Under the pieces are notes generated by a model. The model was given only the letters and a program-made list of their open reading frames with translations, was not told the origin of the DNA and did no database searches. Position numbers and translations under genes: made by a program. Below are positions 35,516 through 45,436 of a stretch of DNA of 64,000 bases, piece by piece; the stretch's first letter is position 1, and each line of letters opens with the position of its first letter. Origin of the DNA: Armatimonadota bacterium (GTDB taxonomy: Bacteria > Armatimonadota > Chthonomonadetes > Chthonomonadales > Chthonomonadaceae). The stretch covers positions 1-64,000 of the forward strand of contig JAGWMJ010000005.1 of NCBI GenBank assembly GCA_028871815.1. The letters run 5' to 3'.

Positions 35516-36283
35516 ATGCGCGCTGTCAGTTGGCCGCTCCCGTTTGTATGCCGGCGAACGCGCCGGGCTCTGGAAGCCCAAATGGACGGGCAGTTGCCGG
35601 CAGCTCGAGCCGCCGCGATGCACGCCCATACCGCGCAGTGCGCGGCCTGCCGCGCGTTTCAAAACGAGATCACCCAGGCCGACCAGGCGCTCACCCGGTA
35701 TGGCGCAGCGCTCCGGGCCGTGCCCGACTTCGCCATCGCGGCTGCTCCAGCGGCGCACCGCCAGCCACACGTCAGCAGGTTGCTGCCGGTAGCGTTCGCA
35801 CTGGGCGCTTGCGCGCTGGCGATCGTTCTCGTGCCGTCAGCGCGTCGTGGGCCGGTGGCGCCGATGCCGACAACTGGGCCCAACCGGATCGCCCAGGCAG
35901 CCATCGCACCAACGCCAACAAGCACACCACTGATCGGTTTGCATACCCTGGCGGCTCACGCCCGACCGCGCCGTCAACAACTTGCGCGACGTCGGATGCC
36001 AACGCTTCGCCCGGCCGTCACGATGATCGCGATGTCGAAAACACGGTCAACGGTCCCATTTCATCATGGTTGGTGGCACAAGCCGGCGCCATCACCAAAA
36101 ATCGCGGCAAAGCTGCCGGTAGTGCAGCTGGCCGATGCGCAAGCCGCCCAACCCGATGATGTGCGGATTACCATCACCGACGATGTGCGAGGCTTTACCA
36201 GCACCGCGCGCCTCAGCGGGGGATCCGGTTCATCGCAGTTGCTGGTATTACAGGCGGATGCTCCCGTCTCCGGCGCCCAGTAG
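35516..36283 (+). CDS. Membrane anti-sigma factor with zinc-binding domain
   Basis: A 255-aa protein starting immediately after the sigma-factor stop (TAGATG). Near the N-terminus MHAHTAQCAACRAF gives the HxxxCxxC motif of zinc anti-sigma (ZAS) domains. A single membrane helix (LLPVAFALGACALAIVLV, about residues 85-102) follows, then a Pro/Thr-rich outer region with a C-terminal domain ITITDDVRGFTSTARLSGG. It probably holds the ECF factor at the membrane and releases it on an envelope signal. Confidence 0.82.
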   Translation: MRAVSWPLPFVCRRTRRALEAQMDGQLPAARAAAMHAHTAQCAACRAFQNEITQADQALTRYGAALRAVPDFAIAAAPAAHRQPHVSRLLPVAFALGACALAIVLVPSARRGPVAPMPTTGPNRIAQAAIAPTPTSTPLIGLHTLAAHARPRRQQLARRRMPTLRPAVTMIAMSKTRSTVPFHHGWWHKPAPSPKIAAKLPVVQLADAQAAQPDDVRITITDDVRGFTSTARLSGGSGSSQLLVLQADAPVSGAQ

Positions 36284-36295
36284 CAGGAACTCGCT

Positions 36296-37279
36296 ATGAC
36301 TCTTGAAAACAGATACCGCATGCTCAGTGCGCTGGCGGCAGCGCTTATCGTGATGCCTGGCGCGGCTGTAGCGGCTGTGGACAACACCTCCGGTACGCCA
36401 ACGACGCAACGCGCGCCGAGCGTGCTCGAGATATCGAGCTCGGGCTCGCTGTACTCGGTCCATGCCGAACATGCCGTTATAGCTACTGTAATTAGTCAGT
36501 TGTTCGGTCTGGCGCACCAACAGTTTGTATTGGGTCCGCACGTCGGCGGCGATGTCACGCTGCGGTTGGTGAAGCAGCCCTTGCTTACCGTACTTAACGC
36601 CATCTGTTCGGCCGCAATGCTCAAGTATCAGGAGACAGGTACCGGCACCGCGAGGCGGATCACCATCCTGGTGGACGAAAGCGCGGTGCACGCATTTGCC
36701 GTATCGATGGCTCGCATATCGGCGGATCGCCAATCTCAGTTGACTGCGCTCCAGCTCTCCCTGGCCGCACCTCGCATCATGGCCCCGGGCGGAGCTGCGA
36801 GCCGCGGGCTGCGTAACAGTCCGGCGCCCCTGGGAGGGTTCGGTGGTGCGTCGACCGCGCCGATAAATGGCCTGGCACAGGCAAAGGTGGTCCAGAAGGT
36901 GGCGGAACTGCCGATCAACCGGTTTGCAGGAGGACTGCCCAATCGTGAGGTCTCCATTCAGGTTCCCGCCGCCCATCCGATGCCGATGACCGATGTACTG
37001 CGTAGCCTAACCGACCAGGCAGGCGTTGGCCTGGTGCTGGATAAAACGGTACCGACCGGCGAGCGGTTTCGGTTTGTGGGCAGCATTCCGTCTCGCACGC
37101 TGGAGCAGGCGCTGAACCTGCTTGCGCCCTTGGCGCACCTGGAGTGGTATTGGACGGGCAGCGCTATCTACATTTCCACCACCCCAAACTTCGCGATCTA
37201 CTACGGCAGCAGCAAGCAGCCCAAGGTGCAGTTTGGTTCGCAGCCCGCACTCGCGGCGCCGGCAAGGCCACCGAAGTAG
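36296..37279 (+). CDS. Exported protein with two secretin/TonB N-terminal-like (STN) domains
   Basis: A 327-aa protein, third in the sigma/anti-sigma cluster. A signal peptide (MLSALAAALIVMPGAAVAA) precedes two similar ~65-residue segments, at about 55-115 (VISQLFGLAHQQFVLGPHV...) and 230-300 (VLRSLTDQAGVGLVLDKTV...WTGSAIYIS). Both fit the alpha/beta N-domain of secretins and TonB receptors. No secretin barrel or TonB plug follows, so it is not a pore. It may be a periplasmic adaptor or sensor linked to the anti-sigma system (inference). Confidence 0.65.
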   Translation: MTLENRYRMLSALAAALIVMPGAAVAAVDNTSGTPTTQRAPSVLEISSSGSLYSVHAEHAVIATVISQLFGLAHQQFVLGPHVGGDVTLRLVKQPLLTVLNAICSAAMLKYQETGTGTARRITILVDESAVHAFAVSMARISADRQSQLTALQLSLAAPRIMAPGGAASRGLRNSPAPLGGFGGASTAPINGLAQAKVVQKVAELPINRFAGGLPNREVSIQVPAAHPMPMTDVLRSLTDQAGVGLVLDKTVPTGERFRFVGSIPSRTLEQALNLLAPLAHLEWYWTGSAIYISTTPNFAIYYGSSKQPKVQFGSQPALAAPARPPK

Positions 37280-37294
37280 CGCGAGGGCCGCACG

Positions 37295-38419
37295 TCAGGC
37301 ATCGACCCGATCCGGCGGCAGGCCCATAGCCAGCGGCTCGGGCCGTTCGCACGTTGACTCCATAGAGTATCGCTGGCCGGACGACGCGGCATCGTGGAAG
37401 CCATGCATGGCTTCCAGAACGTGGTAGGCCAAGTCGCCCGATGCGCGGTGGGGCCGGCCGGAACGCAGCGCCGAGGCCATGTCGGCCACGGCCACGCCGC
37501 GGCTGTTCTCGGCGAAACCATGCGTCAGTGGAATATCCGACCACTCGGCGCTGTTCATTCGCCGCACGCGAACTGGCCCGCCAAACGTATTCGGGTCGGG
37601 CACCAGCAAGGTTCCTTCCGTGCCGTAGATCTCAATACACGGAGTGGTGCTCGACCATACGTCGAAGCTGGTTACCAGCGTTGCAACGGCGCCGGAAGAA
37701 AACTCCAGGATGCCCGCCACGTGCGTTGGAACCTCAACCTGGATACGCTCACCATAGTGTGGCTGGCTGGTGATGATTCGCTGTGGAAAGGTGATTCGCG
37801 TCGCGCCGCTCACCTGCCGTATGGGTCCCAGCAGCGTAATGAGCGCGGTGAGGTAATACGGCCCCATGTCGAACATCGGACCGCCGCCCACCTCGTAGTA
37901 AAACGCCGGATCCGGATGCCAGCTCTCGTGCCCGTGACACAAAAGAAAGGCTGTGGCGGCAATCGGCCTACCGATCCAACCGTCATCAATCAGCTTCCGG
38001 CACGTTTGCAGCCCGCCGCCGAGGAACGTGTCGGGCGCACCGCCGAGTCGCAATCCACGCTGCCGCGCGATTGCCAGCAACTCCTTGCCCTGTTCGCGAG
38101 TGAGGCTTAGCGGCTTCTCCACGTGAGAATTCTTACCTGCCTCAAGTGTCGCAAGGCACACCTCGTGGTGAGCGTCCGGCGTGGTAATGTTGATTACGAT
38201 TTCGATTTCCGGGTCGGCGAGCAGTTCAGCATTGCTGCACGCCCGCGGAATGTTGTGCTTTTCCGCCTTTGCAACAGCCCGTTCGTGGATCAGATCGGCG
38301 CAGGCGCGGATGTTGAGCATGGAAAACGTTCGGCCAGCCTGAAAATAGATATCGCTGATGTTTCCGCATCCGATTACTCCCACCCCCGCCGGGCGCACAC
38401 CCGCGTCCAGTTCTGCCAT
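37295..38419 (-). CDS. Gfo/Idh/MocA family NAD(P)-dependent oxidoreductase
   Basis: A 374-aa protein. The ATG at [10 protein letters not shown] has a GGAGG site; an upstream in-frame extension overlaps the divergent lipoprotein gene. The Rossmann motif [15 protein letters not shown] and the block HVEKPLSLT (the Glu-Lys-Pro of the family) identify it. The C-terminal alpha/beta domain holds [22 protein letters not shown]. These enzymes oxidise or reduce sugars, inositols or their derivatives. The divergent neighbour is a sugar-binding lipoprotein, fitting carbohydrate use. Confidence 0.88.
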   Translation of the reverse strand: MAELDAGVRPAGVGVIGCGNISDIYFQAGRTFSMLNIRACADLIHERAVAKAEKHNIPRACSNAELLADPEIEIVINITTPDAHHEVCLATLEAGKNSHVEKPLSLTREQGKELLAIARQRGLRLGGAPDTFLGGGLQTCRKLIDDGWIGRPIAATAFLLCHGHESWHPDPAFYYEVGGGPMFDMGPYYLTALITLLGPIRQVSGATRITFPQRIITSQPHYGERIQVEVPTHVAGILEFSSGAVATLVTSFDVWSSTTPCIEIYGTEGTLLVPDPNTFGGPVRVRRMNSAEWSDIPLTHGFAENSRGVAVADMASALRSGRPHRASGDLAYHVLEAMHGFHDAASSGQRYSMESTCERPEPLAMGLPPDRVDA

Positions 38420-38494
38420 CGGTACCTCCGGCCGGTTTACCGATAGTTTGCCGACGCGCCGCCACGATTCCTGTACGGCCCAGGATGGCCACGC

Positions 38495-39796
38495 GTGAGC
38501 GGTCCACGCATCACCCGCCGGCGCGCGCTGCTGCTGGGGGCCTCGCTCGGCCTGGCCGGCTGCTCCGGTGCACGCAGACGCGGCGTGCTCGACCTTTGGT
38601 CGGCGCCTGTTGGACTGGAAGAGCGGGCGTTTATGCGGATCTGCCGCCGCTTTGAGCGCGAACACCCGGGCATCACAATCCAAAACAGCAGTGGCGTCAA
38701 TGAGGAGAAGCTGGATCGCGCGATTGTCGCCGGTGCGGCGCCGGATCTGGCGTACCTGTACAACGAGCCGCCCCTTGGACCGCTGGCGGCAAACCATGCG
38801 GTGCTGCCCCTCGACGCGTACTACGAGGCAGAGCGCTTTCAGGATGAACAGTTCCTGCCCGGCGCCATCCAGCAACAGCGCTACAACGGTGTGCTGTACG
38901 CTATGCCAACTACCCGGGATTCCCGCGCCTTTTACTGGAACCCGGAGCGGTTTCATGCAGCGGGCATCAATCCGACCCGGCCGCCGACCACCACCGAGGA
39001 GTTGCTTCAGGTGGCCGGGACGCTGACACAGCGAGATGGCAGCGGCAACGTGCGCGCACTGGGGTTTACGTTACCGGACGACCCCGACCTGGTATTCGCG
39101 ATGTTTGGCGGTCGCAGTTACAACGTCTCAACGCGCCGTATCACGGCCGACTCCGACGCGAACGTGCTGGCGCTCACGTGGCTTCTCCAGATTTGCGACG
39201 CGCAGGGAGGCATCGAGCAGGTTTCGCGCTGTACCGCCAGCTTCGGCAGCGACAACAGCTCCGAGAACCCGCTCGCAGCAGGCACAGCGGCTTCGCGGAT
39301 TGACGGTGAGTGGGCGGCTATTGCTCTGGAGCGGTACGCACCACGTTTCCAGTACGGCGTCGGCGAAATCCCGTATCCCGGCAGCCGACCCGACCTGAAA
39401 AACCTGGGATTCTGCGATGGAGATATCATGATGATCCCTGTTGGCTCACGACAGCCGGAGCTGGCATGGACCTTTATGGCGTGGCTGCAGCGGCCGGCTC
39501 AGCAGCTGACCTACTCGATGCAGATGGACAATCTTCCGACGATTCGCGCGCTAATCAACTCACCACAGCTGGCCACAGGCTCGCCAAGCCGCCGGACGAC
39601 CGCGTATATCCTTTCGCATATAGCCAGTAACGCACAGAACACCTGTGAGACTCCGCCGCTGCCGATCTCGATCCTCTACCGCAACACGCTGATCAACGCC
39701 TTCCAGCGCACTCTGTATCACGCAGTGACGCCGCTGCAGGCGCTGCGCGACGTTCAGAATCGAATGCAGATGGATATGGCGCGGTACGCGGCGTGA
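38495..39796 (+). CDS. ABC transporter sugar-binding lipoprotein with Tat-type signal
   Basis: A 433-aa extracellular solute-binding protein (family 1) with a GTG start. The N-terminus carries a twin-arginine stretch ([14 protein letters not shown]) running into a lipobox LAGC, so the mature protein is a lipid-anchored Tat substrate; tatC lies in this window. The family core includes [11 protein letters not shown], the [13 protein letters not shown] region and the [11 protein letters not shown] segment. No permease genes are adjacent. It is divergent from the oxidoreductase. Confidence 0.85.
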   Translation: MSGPRITRRRALLLGASLGLAGCSGARRRGVLDLWSAPVGLEERAFMRICRRFEREHPGITIQNSSGVNEEKLDRAIVAGAAPDLAYLYNEPPLGPLAANHAVLPLDAYYEAERFQDEQFLPGAIQQQRYNGVLYAMPTTRDSRAFYWNPERFHAAGINPTRPPTTTEELLQVAGTLTQRDGSGNVRALGFTLPDDPDLVFAMFGGRSYNVSTRRITADSDANVLALTWLLQICDAQGGIEQVSRCTASFGSDNSSENPLAAGTAASRIDGEWAAIALERYAPRFQYGVGEIPYPGSRPDLKNLGFCDGDIMMIPVGSRQPELAWTFMAWLQRPAQQLTYSMQMDNLPTIRALINSPQLATGSPSRRTTAYILSHIASNAQNTCETPPLPISILYRNTLINAFQRTLYHAVTPLQALRDVQNRMQMDMARYAA

Positions 39797-39889
39797 GTGT
39801 ATACTCAACAGGTTTACCGCCGCTCTGATTGACGGCTGTCGCGAGGCTATTTGGCGCACGCGCCCGCCGGCGGTTCTGTTCCAAACGAG

Positions 39890-42460
39890 ATGAGTACTCA
39901 ACAAGACGAGGGCGTTCCTGCGCCAACCGAAGGCGGCGACTCTAACCGGCTGCGAATTACGCCCCGTGCTCTGCTGGAAGCGCCGCGTCTATCGGATCCT
40001 CAATTCCATCCCGATGGCCACCGTATTGCATTCGTGGTGTCGGAACCGGACTTCAACCAGAGTTCGTGGCTGAGCCACATCTGGATTACGGAGTGGCTGG
40101 AGGATGGCGTCGACGACGAGGAGCCACCACCAACGCCGGACGAGGAGCTGCCCGACCCACCGGATTCAACGCGACAGCTTACCTTCTCGCGGGAGGGTGA
40201 ACGCAATCCGAGGTGGTCGCCCGATGGCCGGTATCTGGCGTTCATCTCTACACGGTTGGACCCGACCGAACATGAGCCGGAACACGACGAAGAGGTGGAG
40301 GATCCACACGACCAGATATGGGTATTGCCCACCGATGGCGGTGAGGCCGTTAAGATCACATCGGCTCCTGAAGGCGTTTTAGACTTTGTATGGCATCCGG
40401 ATTGCTCCAGCCTGTTGTTCGTGGCGGCGCAGCCGAGGCCGCCGGCCGTTGACGCAGTGCGGCGGCACGACGAGCGCCAACGGCGCATCGACGCGGTGGT
40501 TGAACATGAAGACCGCCTTCGGCGCGAGGTTTGGCGGGTAAGCGTTGACGACAAGCGGTGCGATCGCCTTTTTACGGGCGACTTTGGTATCGAAGAGATC
40601 GACGTTTCGCCCGACGGCACGCGCATCTGCTACACCACAAACTATACCGGCGATGGCAACGACTATCACCTTATCGATGTCTGGGTGTGGGAAGCCGAAA
40701 GCGGGGAGCACCGGCGCCTGTTGGAGCGTAACGGAGCAAAATACCACCCGCGATGGTCGCCGGACGGCCGAAACATTGCGTTTACCGGGCCGTTGGATGC
40801 CAACGTAAGTTTCTCGCGGGAGTCGCTGTTTGTGGTGAGGGCGCCGAGTGTGGAGGGCGGCGAGGATCTGCGGCCTTGCCGCCTCATGACACCTGCGGGC
40901 TTTGATTGTGACGTTCTGGCATACGAGTGGTCGCTTCTGGATGCCAGCGTGGTCGTGGTGGCGGCGACAGGCGCCTCAACCGGCCTCTTCCGATTGGATC
41001 CGGACCTCCATGCACTCACTGAGGGTGACCTGTGCGAAATCGAAGGGTTTTGCGTTGATCCCGGCAGCAATGTGGTTGCGTTCGTGGCGCATTCGGCGAC
41101 TGCACTCGACGAGCTCTATCTTGTATGCCCGGACGGGAGCCGACTTTGCCTTACCAGTCTCAACCGGCGATTCTCCGAGACCTATGCGCCGCCACAGATG
41201 GAGCTGCTCCATTGGCACAGCGCCGACGGCACGCCGGTTGAAGGCGTGGTGACCTGGCCCAACGACATGGCGCCCGCGCAGCGCTATCCGTTGGTACTTC
41301 AGCTGCATGGCGGTCCGAAAGGACGGTCTGCGCTCTCCATGCGCGATTACCTGATGCACGCGGTGTGGGCGGCACACGGCTATATTGTGCTGCGTCCAAA
41401 TTACCGCGGTTCGGAAGGATACGGCGCTGCGTTTTGCGTGGCCAACCAGCGCGACCTTGGCGGCGGCGACTATGCCGATATTATGGCCGGCGTGTCGCAC
41501 GTGCTGGAGCGCGGTGTGGTGGACGCCAACCGAATGGCGGTGATGGGCGGCTCGTACGGTGGGTACCTGACCAACTGGATAATCGGACACACCGACCGCT
41601 TTCGAGCTGCCGTCTCGCTGTTCGGTGTGTTTCACTTGATGACGGATTTCAGCAACTCGACCTATTTCCGCTGGGATTACGACTACCTGGGCGCAGCGTG
41701 GTGGGAGGACCCGGAAATCTACCGCCGGCTCTCGCCCGGAACTTACGTCGATCGGATGCAGACTCCCACGCTGATTATCCACGGCGACGAGGATGATGTA
41801 ACCTCGATCAGCAATTCCAGAGAGCTGTACCGTGCTCTGCGCGAGCGCGGCATAGCGACGCAGTTTGTTCACTACCCGCGTGAGGGCCATGGACTGGGCG
41901 AGCCCAACCATCGTTTGGACGAACTGCGCCGCTGCCTGGCATGGACCGATCGCCATTTGCATGGCGGTAACGCTACGCTCTATCAGATTGGTGATCGCGT
42001 ACCGAATACCGAGCTTGGACTGGAGTTACGCGTTGTGAGCGCAACGCACACCGAAGTCCCCGGCTGGCAGCCCTCAATCGGTGGTGAGGCGGCGCCCGAA
42101 CTGTTGGAGGTGGCGTTCACGATATCGGCAGCGGGCCCAAGAGATGCTTCGGCAGGTTATCGGGTGCTGGCCGGCGAAATAAACCTGGCGTGTGACGATA
42201 CATCGCATCGGATCGCTCCGAAGGGCATTGTTACCGATTCGCCTGGTGGCAAGCTGCTGCTGACCGGAGACGCGCTGGTGATCGAACGCTTTCCCGACGG
42301 CAAAACGGGCGCGCTGGCGGTAGCCATATCATTAGCGTTCGATCCGGAATGCAACCCCGGCGAACTGTGGCTGCACGTGCCGGAGTTTCCGCCGGTTTGG
42401 CTGGCCTGGGACGGCGTTCGGCCGGACGGATCCGGCGACAACGGGCTGCGCGGACGATAG
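39890..42460 (+). CDS. S9 family peptidase (prolyl oligopeptidase-type)
   Basis: An 856-aa protein. ATG at MSTQQDEG; a TTG 39 bp upstream is in frame but has no ribosome site. The N-terminal part (about 30-400) is a beta-propeller with repeats like FHPDGHRIAFVVSE and RWSPDGRYLAFIST, typical of acylaminoacyl-peptidases. The hydrolase domain has the nucleophile motif MGGSYGGYLTN, HGDEDDVTS with the Asp and REGHGLGEP with the His. No signal peptide, so probably cytoplasmic. A C-terminal extension of ~190 residues follows the hydrolase domain. Confidence 0.88.
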   Translation: MSTQQDEGVPAPTEGGDSNRLRITPRALLEAPRLSDPQFHPDGHRIAFVVSEPDFNQSSWLSHIWITEWLEDGVDDEEPPPTPDEELPDPPDSTRQLTFSREGERNPRWSPDGRYLAFISTRLDPTEHEPEHDEEVEDPHDQIWVLPTDGGEAVKITSAPEGVLDFVWHPDCSSLLFVAAQPRPPAVDAVRRHDERQRRIDAVVEHEDRLRREVWRVSVDDKRCDRLFTGDFGIEEIDVSPDGTRICYTTNYTGDGNDYHLIDVWVWEAESGEHRRLLERNGAKYHPRWSPDGRNIAFTGPLDANVSFSRESLFVVRAPSVEGGEDLRPCRLMTPAGFDCDVLAYEWSLLDASVVVVAATGASTGLFRLDPDLHALTEGDLCEIEGFCVDPGSNVVAFVAHSATALDELYLVCPDGSRLCLTSLNRRFSETYAPPQMELLHWHSADGTPVEGVVTWPNDMAPAQRYPLVLQLHGGPKGRSALSMRDYLMHAVWAAHGYIVLRPNYRGSEGYGAAFCVANQRDLGGGDYADIMAGVSHVLERGVVDANRMAVMGGSYGGYLTNWIIGHTDRFRAAVSLFGVFHLMTDFSNSTYFRWDYDYLGAAWWEDPEIYRRLSPGTYVDRMQTPTLIIHGDEDDVTSISNSRELYRALRERGIATQFVHYPREGHGLGEPNHRLDELRRCLAWTDRHLHGGNATLYQIGDRVPNTELGLELRVVSATHTEVPGWQPSIGGEAAPELLEVAFTISAAGPRDASAGYRVLAGEINLACDDTSHRIAPKGIVTDSPGGKLLLTGDALVIERFPDGKTGALAVAISLAFDPECNPGELWLHVPEFPPVWLAWDGVRPDGSGDNGLRGR

Positions 42461-42483
42461 CGACGGGGCACACAGAGCAAGAA

Positions 42484-42555
42484 AGCCTCCGGTCGGAATC
42501 GAACCGACGACCTGCCGCTTACAAGGCGGCTGCTCTACCGCTGAGCCACAGAGGC
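42484..42555 (-). tRNA. tRNA-Thr(UGU)
   Basis: A 72-nt cloverleaf on the minus strand. The acceptor stem pairs GCCTCTG with CGGAGGC. The D-arm has GCTCAGCGGTAGAGC. The anticodon stem pairs GCCGC with GCGGC around the loop CTTGTAA, giving anticodon TGT. The T-arm is GTCGGTTCGATTCCGAC. No CCA is encoded (TTC follows the discriminator). It lies in the gap between the S9 peptidase and FKBP genes, opposite to both. Confidence 0.95.
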
Positions 42556-42677
42556 TGGCGCCAACGCGCACTCCATTGTAACATTCCGCGCTCAAAAACG
42601 TCAATTAGTGAGCGGTTGGCCACGGGTTGGCGTTGCATTATCGTGCTCCACGTATCGGACTTCAGGAGGACCACACA

Positions 42678-43223
42678 ATGAGACATCGGATCGGCACATT
42701 AGCCGTGGTACTTGGGCTGGCATTGCTTGCCGGTGTGGCTGCTGCCGGGCCGGGCAAGCAGGCGAAGCACAAGCATTTGGCGCATCACAAAGGCGCTAAG
42801 TCGCACGGCCCAAAAATGGTGACTCTGAAGAACGGACTGAAGTACGTTGACCTGGTGGTGGGAAAAGGCGCGATGGCCAGCGCGCCACACGTGGTTGTAG
42901 TTCAGTATATCGGTACGCTGGCGAACGGCACCAAGTTCGACAGTTCTTACGACCACGGAACGCCATTCACCTTCGGCCTGGGCCAGCACCAGGTCATCAA
43001 GGGTTGGGACATCGGTGTGGCCGGCATGCGCGTTGGTGGCAAGCGCAAGCTCATCGTTCCACCATCGCTGGGATATGGAGCTGAGGGTACCCCGGGCGGA
43101 CCGATTCCCCCAAATGCCACTCTGACATTTGTTATTCAACTGCTGAAGATTCAGCCATTGCCGAAGGCGCATGCCGGTGGTACGCACAAAACGGGAGATC
43201 GATTCAAGGCGCCGCATGGTTAG
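42678..43223 (+). CDS. Secreted FKBP-type peptidyl-prolyl isomerase
   Basis: A 181-aa protein. The ATG follows AGGAGGA and gives a signal peptide (MRHRIGTLAVVLGLALLAGVAAAG). A basic His/Lys linker (KQAKHKHLAHHKGAKSHGPK) then leads to a complete FKBP domain: YIGTLANGTKFDSSYDHGTP, VIKGWDIGVAGMRVGGKRKL and SLGYGAEGTPGGPIPPNATL, matching active-site residues of the family. It speeds proline isomerisation during envelope protein folding. It precedes an HtrA protease gene. Confidence 0.93.
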   Translation: MRHRIGTLAVVLGLALLAGVAAAGPGKQAKHKHLAHHKGAKSHGPKMVTLKNGLKYVDLVVGKGAMASAPHVVVVQYIGTLANGTKFDSSYDHGTPFTFGLGQHQVIKGWDIGVAGMRVGGKRKLIVPPSLGYGAEGTPGGPIPPNATLTFVIQLLKIQPLPKAHAGGTHKTGDRFKAPHG

Positions 43224-43385
43224 GACTGTTTGCGCTTTACGCTCGGAAGGAAACACGGCGACGGGCCTGTTGCGTACTACAATCCGTAAGGGCTTCACAT
43301 CGCAGCTCCGTCCGCCGGCGTAAGGCGTGCGCCGGGCGCGGTTACTGCGGAGCCGTTTAACCCTGACCGAGGAGATTAAAAGAGA

Positions 43386-44990
43386 ATGTCAGTAGCACAG
43401 AAGTACACGCGAGTAGCACGTTTCATTGCGCCGCCGGTGCTTATCGCGCTTGGCGCCGTTGCGGTTATGGCCCTGAGGGCCAGCCCCACGGCCGCTGCGT
43501 TGAACGATCCGCCGGTGATTCCGTCGCAGCAGGTCCTGGGTATCCAGCAGAACTTTGAGCAAGTAGCCGAGCGCCTTCGGCCATCTATCGTTTTGATCAA
43601 GAGCATTCACGTGCTTGGCGGCGGCGGGCAGCGAAGCCGCATCGTGCCCGGAGCGTGGCAGGGCCAGGGACAGAACCCATTTCAGTTCTTCTTTGGGAAC
43701 CCCGGCAATGGGCAGAACCCGTTTGGCAACGGGCCGAATCCCTTCGGCAACGCGCCCGGCCAGGCGTTTCCGTTCAGCCAAAGCCCCTATCCGCAAACCG
43801 AAACGGCCAGCGGCTCGGGCGTTATCGTTCGCCCTGATGGCTACATCCTGACCAACGATCATGTAGTGGCAAACGCCAGCAGCGTTTCGGTACAGCTTCA
43901 GGACGGCCGCGTCTTTCCTGGCAAGGTGTATCGCGACTTTCAAAGCGACCTTGCCCTGGTAAAGATCAATGCAGACAATCTGCCGGCTGCAACGCTCGGC
44001 GATTCCAAGGGCGTAAAGATCGGCCAGTGGGCAATAGCCTTCGGTAACCCGTTTGGCCTCAGCGATACGATGACGGTCGGCGTCATTTCGTCGGTCCATC
44101 GCGATGCGACCATCGGCGACAATCAGTCGGCGCGCTACTACCCCAGCCTGCTTCAGACCGACGCCAGCATCAACCCCGGCAACTCCGGCGGAGCGCTGGT
44201 TGATGTGTTCGGCCGGGTTATCGGGATCAATGTGGCGATCGAGTCTCCATCCGGCGGGAACGTCGGTATCGGATTCGCAATACCGGTCAACACGGCGCGG
44301 TACGTTATGGATCAACTGATTGATCATGGCGTCGTCCAGCGTGGTTTTCTTGGGCTGACGCCGGTGGCGCTGACGCCTTCGGACAAGTCGCTGTACGGCG
44401 TACAGGCGGGTGCGCTGGTAACCTCCGTGGAAGATGGTACGCCGGCCGCGCGCGCCGGAGTGCAGGTACAGGATGTGGTCACCCAGTTCAACGGCACTCC
44501 GGTCAATTCGGAACTGGAGTTAAGGAACCTGGTCGCCCGCACCACGCCGGGCACGGACGTCAGCGTGGTGGTGGTACGGAACCACAATCCCGTTCATCTG
44601 AACGCGGTTGTCGGCAAGGCGCCGGTGCAGGCGTCGAACACCACGACGCCGTTGGCGCCCACGAATCCATCGACCCGACCAGCCGCTCTTGGCGTGCAGG
44701 TGGGCAGTGCCAGCGATCCTTCGATCCGCCAGCAGTTCAAGCTGCCTGCCGACATACAGTCGGGCGCGGTGGTGGTGTCGGTGACGTCCGGCAGCCCCGC
44801 GGAACTCGCAGGCATCCAGGCTGGTGAGGTGATAACCTCCATCAACGGTCGGGCCGTTTCCGGCGCTTCCAGCGTGCCCGCGATTACCCGGCAGTTGAGT
44901 CCCGGCTCGACGGTAAGGCTGGTGGTACGGGGCAGATTCAGCGATACCGGCCAGTGGGCCACGATGCTGGTACCTGTCCATCTCGACTGA
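43386..44990 (+). CDS. htrA: HtrA/Deg-family serine protease with two PDZ domains
   Basis: A 534-aa protein with an N-terminal hydrophobic anchor or signal (residues ~12-38). A Gly/Asn/Pro/Phe-rich insert (residues ~78-140, with NPFGN repeats) leads into a trypsin-like domain with GSGVIV...LTNDHVV (His159), SDLALVKI (Asp188) and NPGNSGGALVD (Ser267). Two PDZ domains (about 330-410 and 440-530) carry GVQAGALVTSV and ADIQSGAVVVSV. It degrades or refolds damaged envelope proteins. Long GC-rich hairpin after the stop. Confidence 0.93.
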   Translation: MSVAQKYTRVARFIAPPVLIALGAVAVMALRASPTAAALNDPPVIPSQQVLGIQQNFEQVAERLRPSIVLIKSIHVLGGGGQRSRIVPGAWQGQGQNPFQFFFGNPGNGQNPFGNGPNPFGNAPGQAFPFSQSPYPQTETASGSGVIVRPDGYILTNDHVVANASSVSVQLQDGRVFPGKVYRDFQSDLALVKINADNLPAATLGDSKGVKIGQWAIAFGNPFGLSDTMTVGVISSVHRDATIGDNQSARYYPSLLQTDASINPGNSGGALVDVFGRVIGINVAIESPSGGNVGIGFAIPVNTARYVMDQLIDHGVVQRGFLGLTPVALTPSDKSLYGVQAGALVTSVEDGTPAARAGVQVQDVVTQFNGTPVNSELELRNLVARTTPGTDVSVVVVRNHNPVHLNAVVGKAPVQASNTTTPLAPTNPSTRPAALGVQVGSASDPSIRQQFKLPADIQSGAVVVSVTSGSPAELAGIQAGEVITSINGRAVSGASSVPAITRQLSPGSTVRLVVRGRFSDTGQWATMLVPVHLD

Positions 44991-44996
44991 GGTTGT

Positions 44997-45040
44997 GCAG
45001 CAAGCGCGCGCCGGGCATCCGCCTGGTGCGCGCTTGCTGT
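44997..45040 (+). terminator. Terminator after the HtrA gene
   Basis: An 11-bp perfect stem (44999-45009 with 45028-45038) extends outwards by about two pairs and inwards with further pairing, followed by GTGTGGCCCTTTGGTGTTTTG. It starts 7 bp after the stop. Confidence 0.75.
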
Positions 45041-45123
45041 GTGTGGCCCTTTGGTGTTTTGCGGTGCGCCGCGATTCTCAGAGGGGCGTTTGGACCAAAC
45101 CGCGAGGCGAAGGGAAGAGACTG

Positions 45124-45321
45124 ATGGCTCAGGTTGTCGTTGAGCGCCTTCCAAATGGTACGGTACGCGTTCCTGAATGGATTTTTCTGTTTACCGACGA
45201 ACAGTTCATTCAGTGGTGCACCAGGTTTAAGCTCCGCATCTCGTCGGAAGCACGGGCCGTGCCCGACGACGAACGCGCGGCGATATTCCGCTACATGGTA
45301 CGCCAGGAGCTTATGGACTGA
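45124..45321 (+). CDS. Small conserved-looking hypothetical protein
   Basis: A 65-aa ORF with a GGGAAGAG ribosome site before its ATG and terminators on both sides, so it looks like its own short unit. The sequence begins MAQVVVERLPNGTVRVPEW, has a central FTDEQFIQWCTRF and ends ERAAIFRYMVRQELMD. No membrane segment or signal. I do not recognise the family. A longer upstream in-frame reading is less credible because it overlaps the preceding hairpin. Confidence 0.6.
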   Translation: MAQVVVERLPNGTVRVPEWIFLFTDEQFIQWCTRFKLRISSEARAVPDDERAAIFRYMVRQELMD

Positions 45322-45350
45322 CCCGGCCCACTCCGCGCTTTCAAACCGCA

Positions 45351-45389
45351 TGCGGCCCCCGCCATTGAACAACGATGGCGGGGGCCGCA
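45351..45389. terminator. Bidirectional terminator
   Basis: A perfect 15-bp stem (45351-45365 with 45375-45389) and 9-nt loop lie between the small hypothetical gene and the convergent MFS gene. Confidence 0.75.
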
Positions 45390-45436
45390 AACCGTTTGGG
45401 ACCGTGGCTGGTACGAGCGCTGGCCCCGACTGCCCG

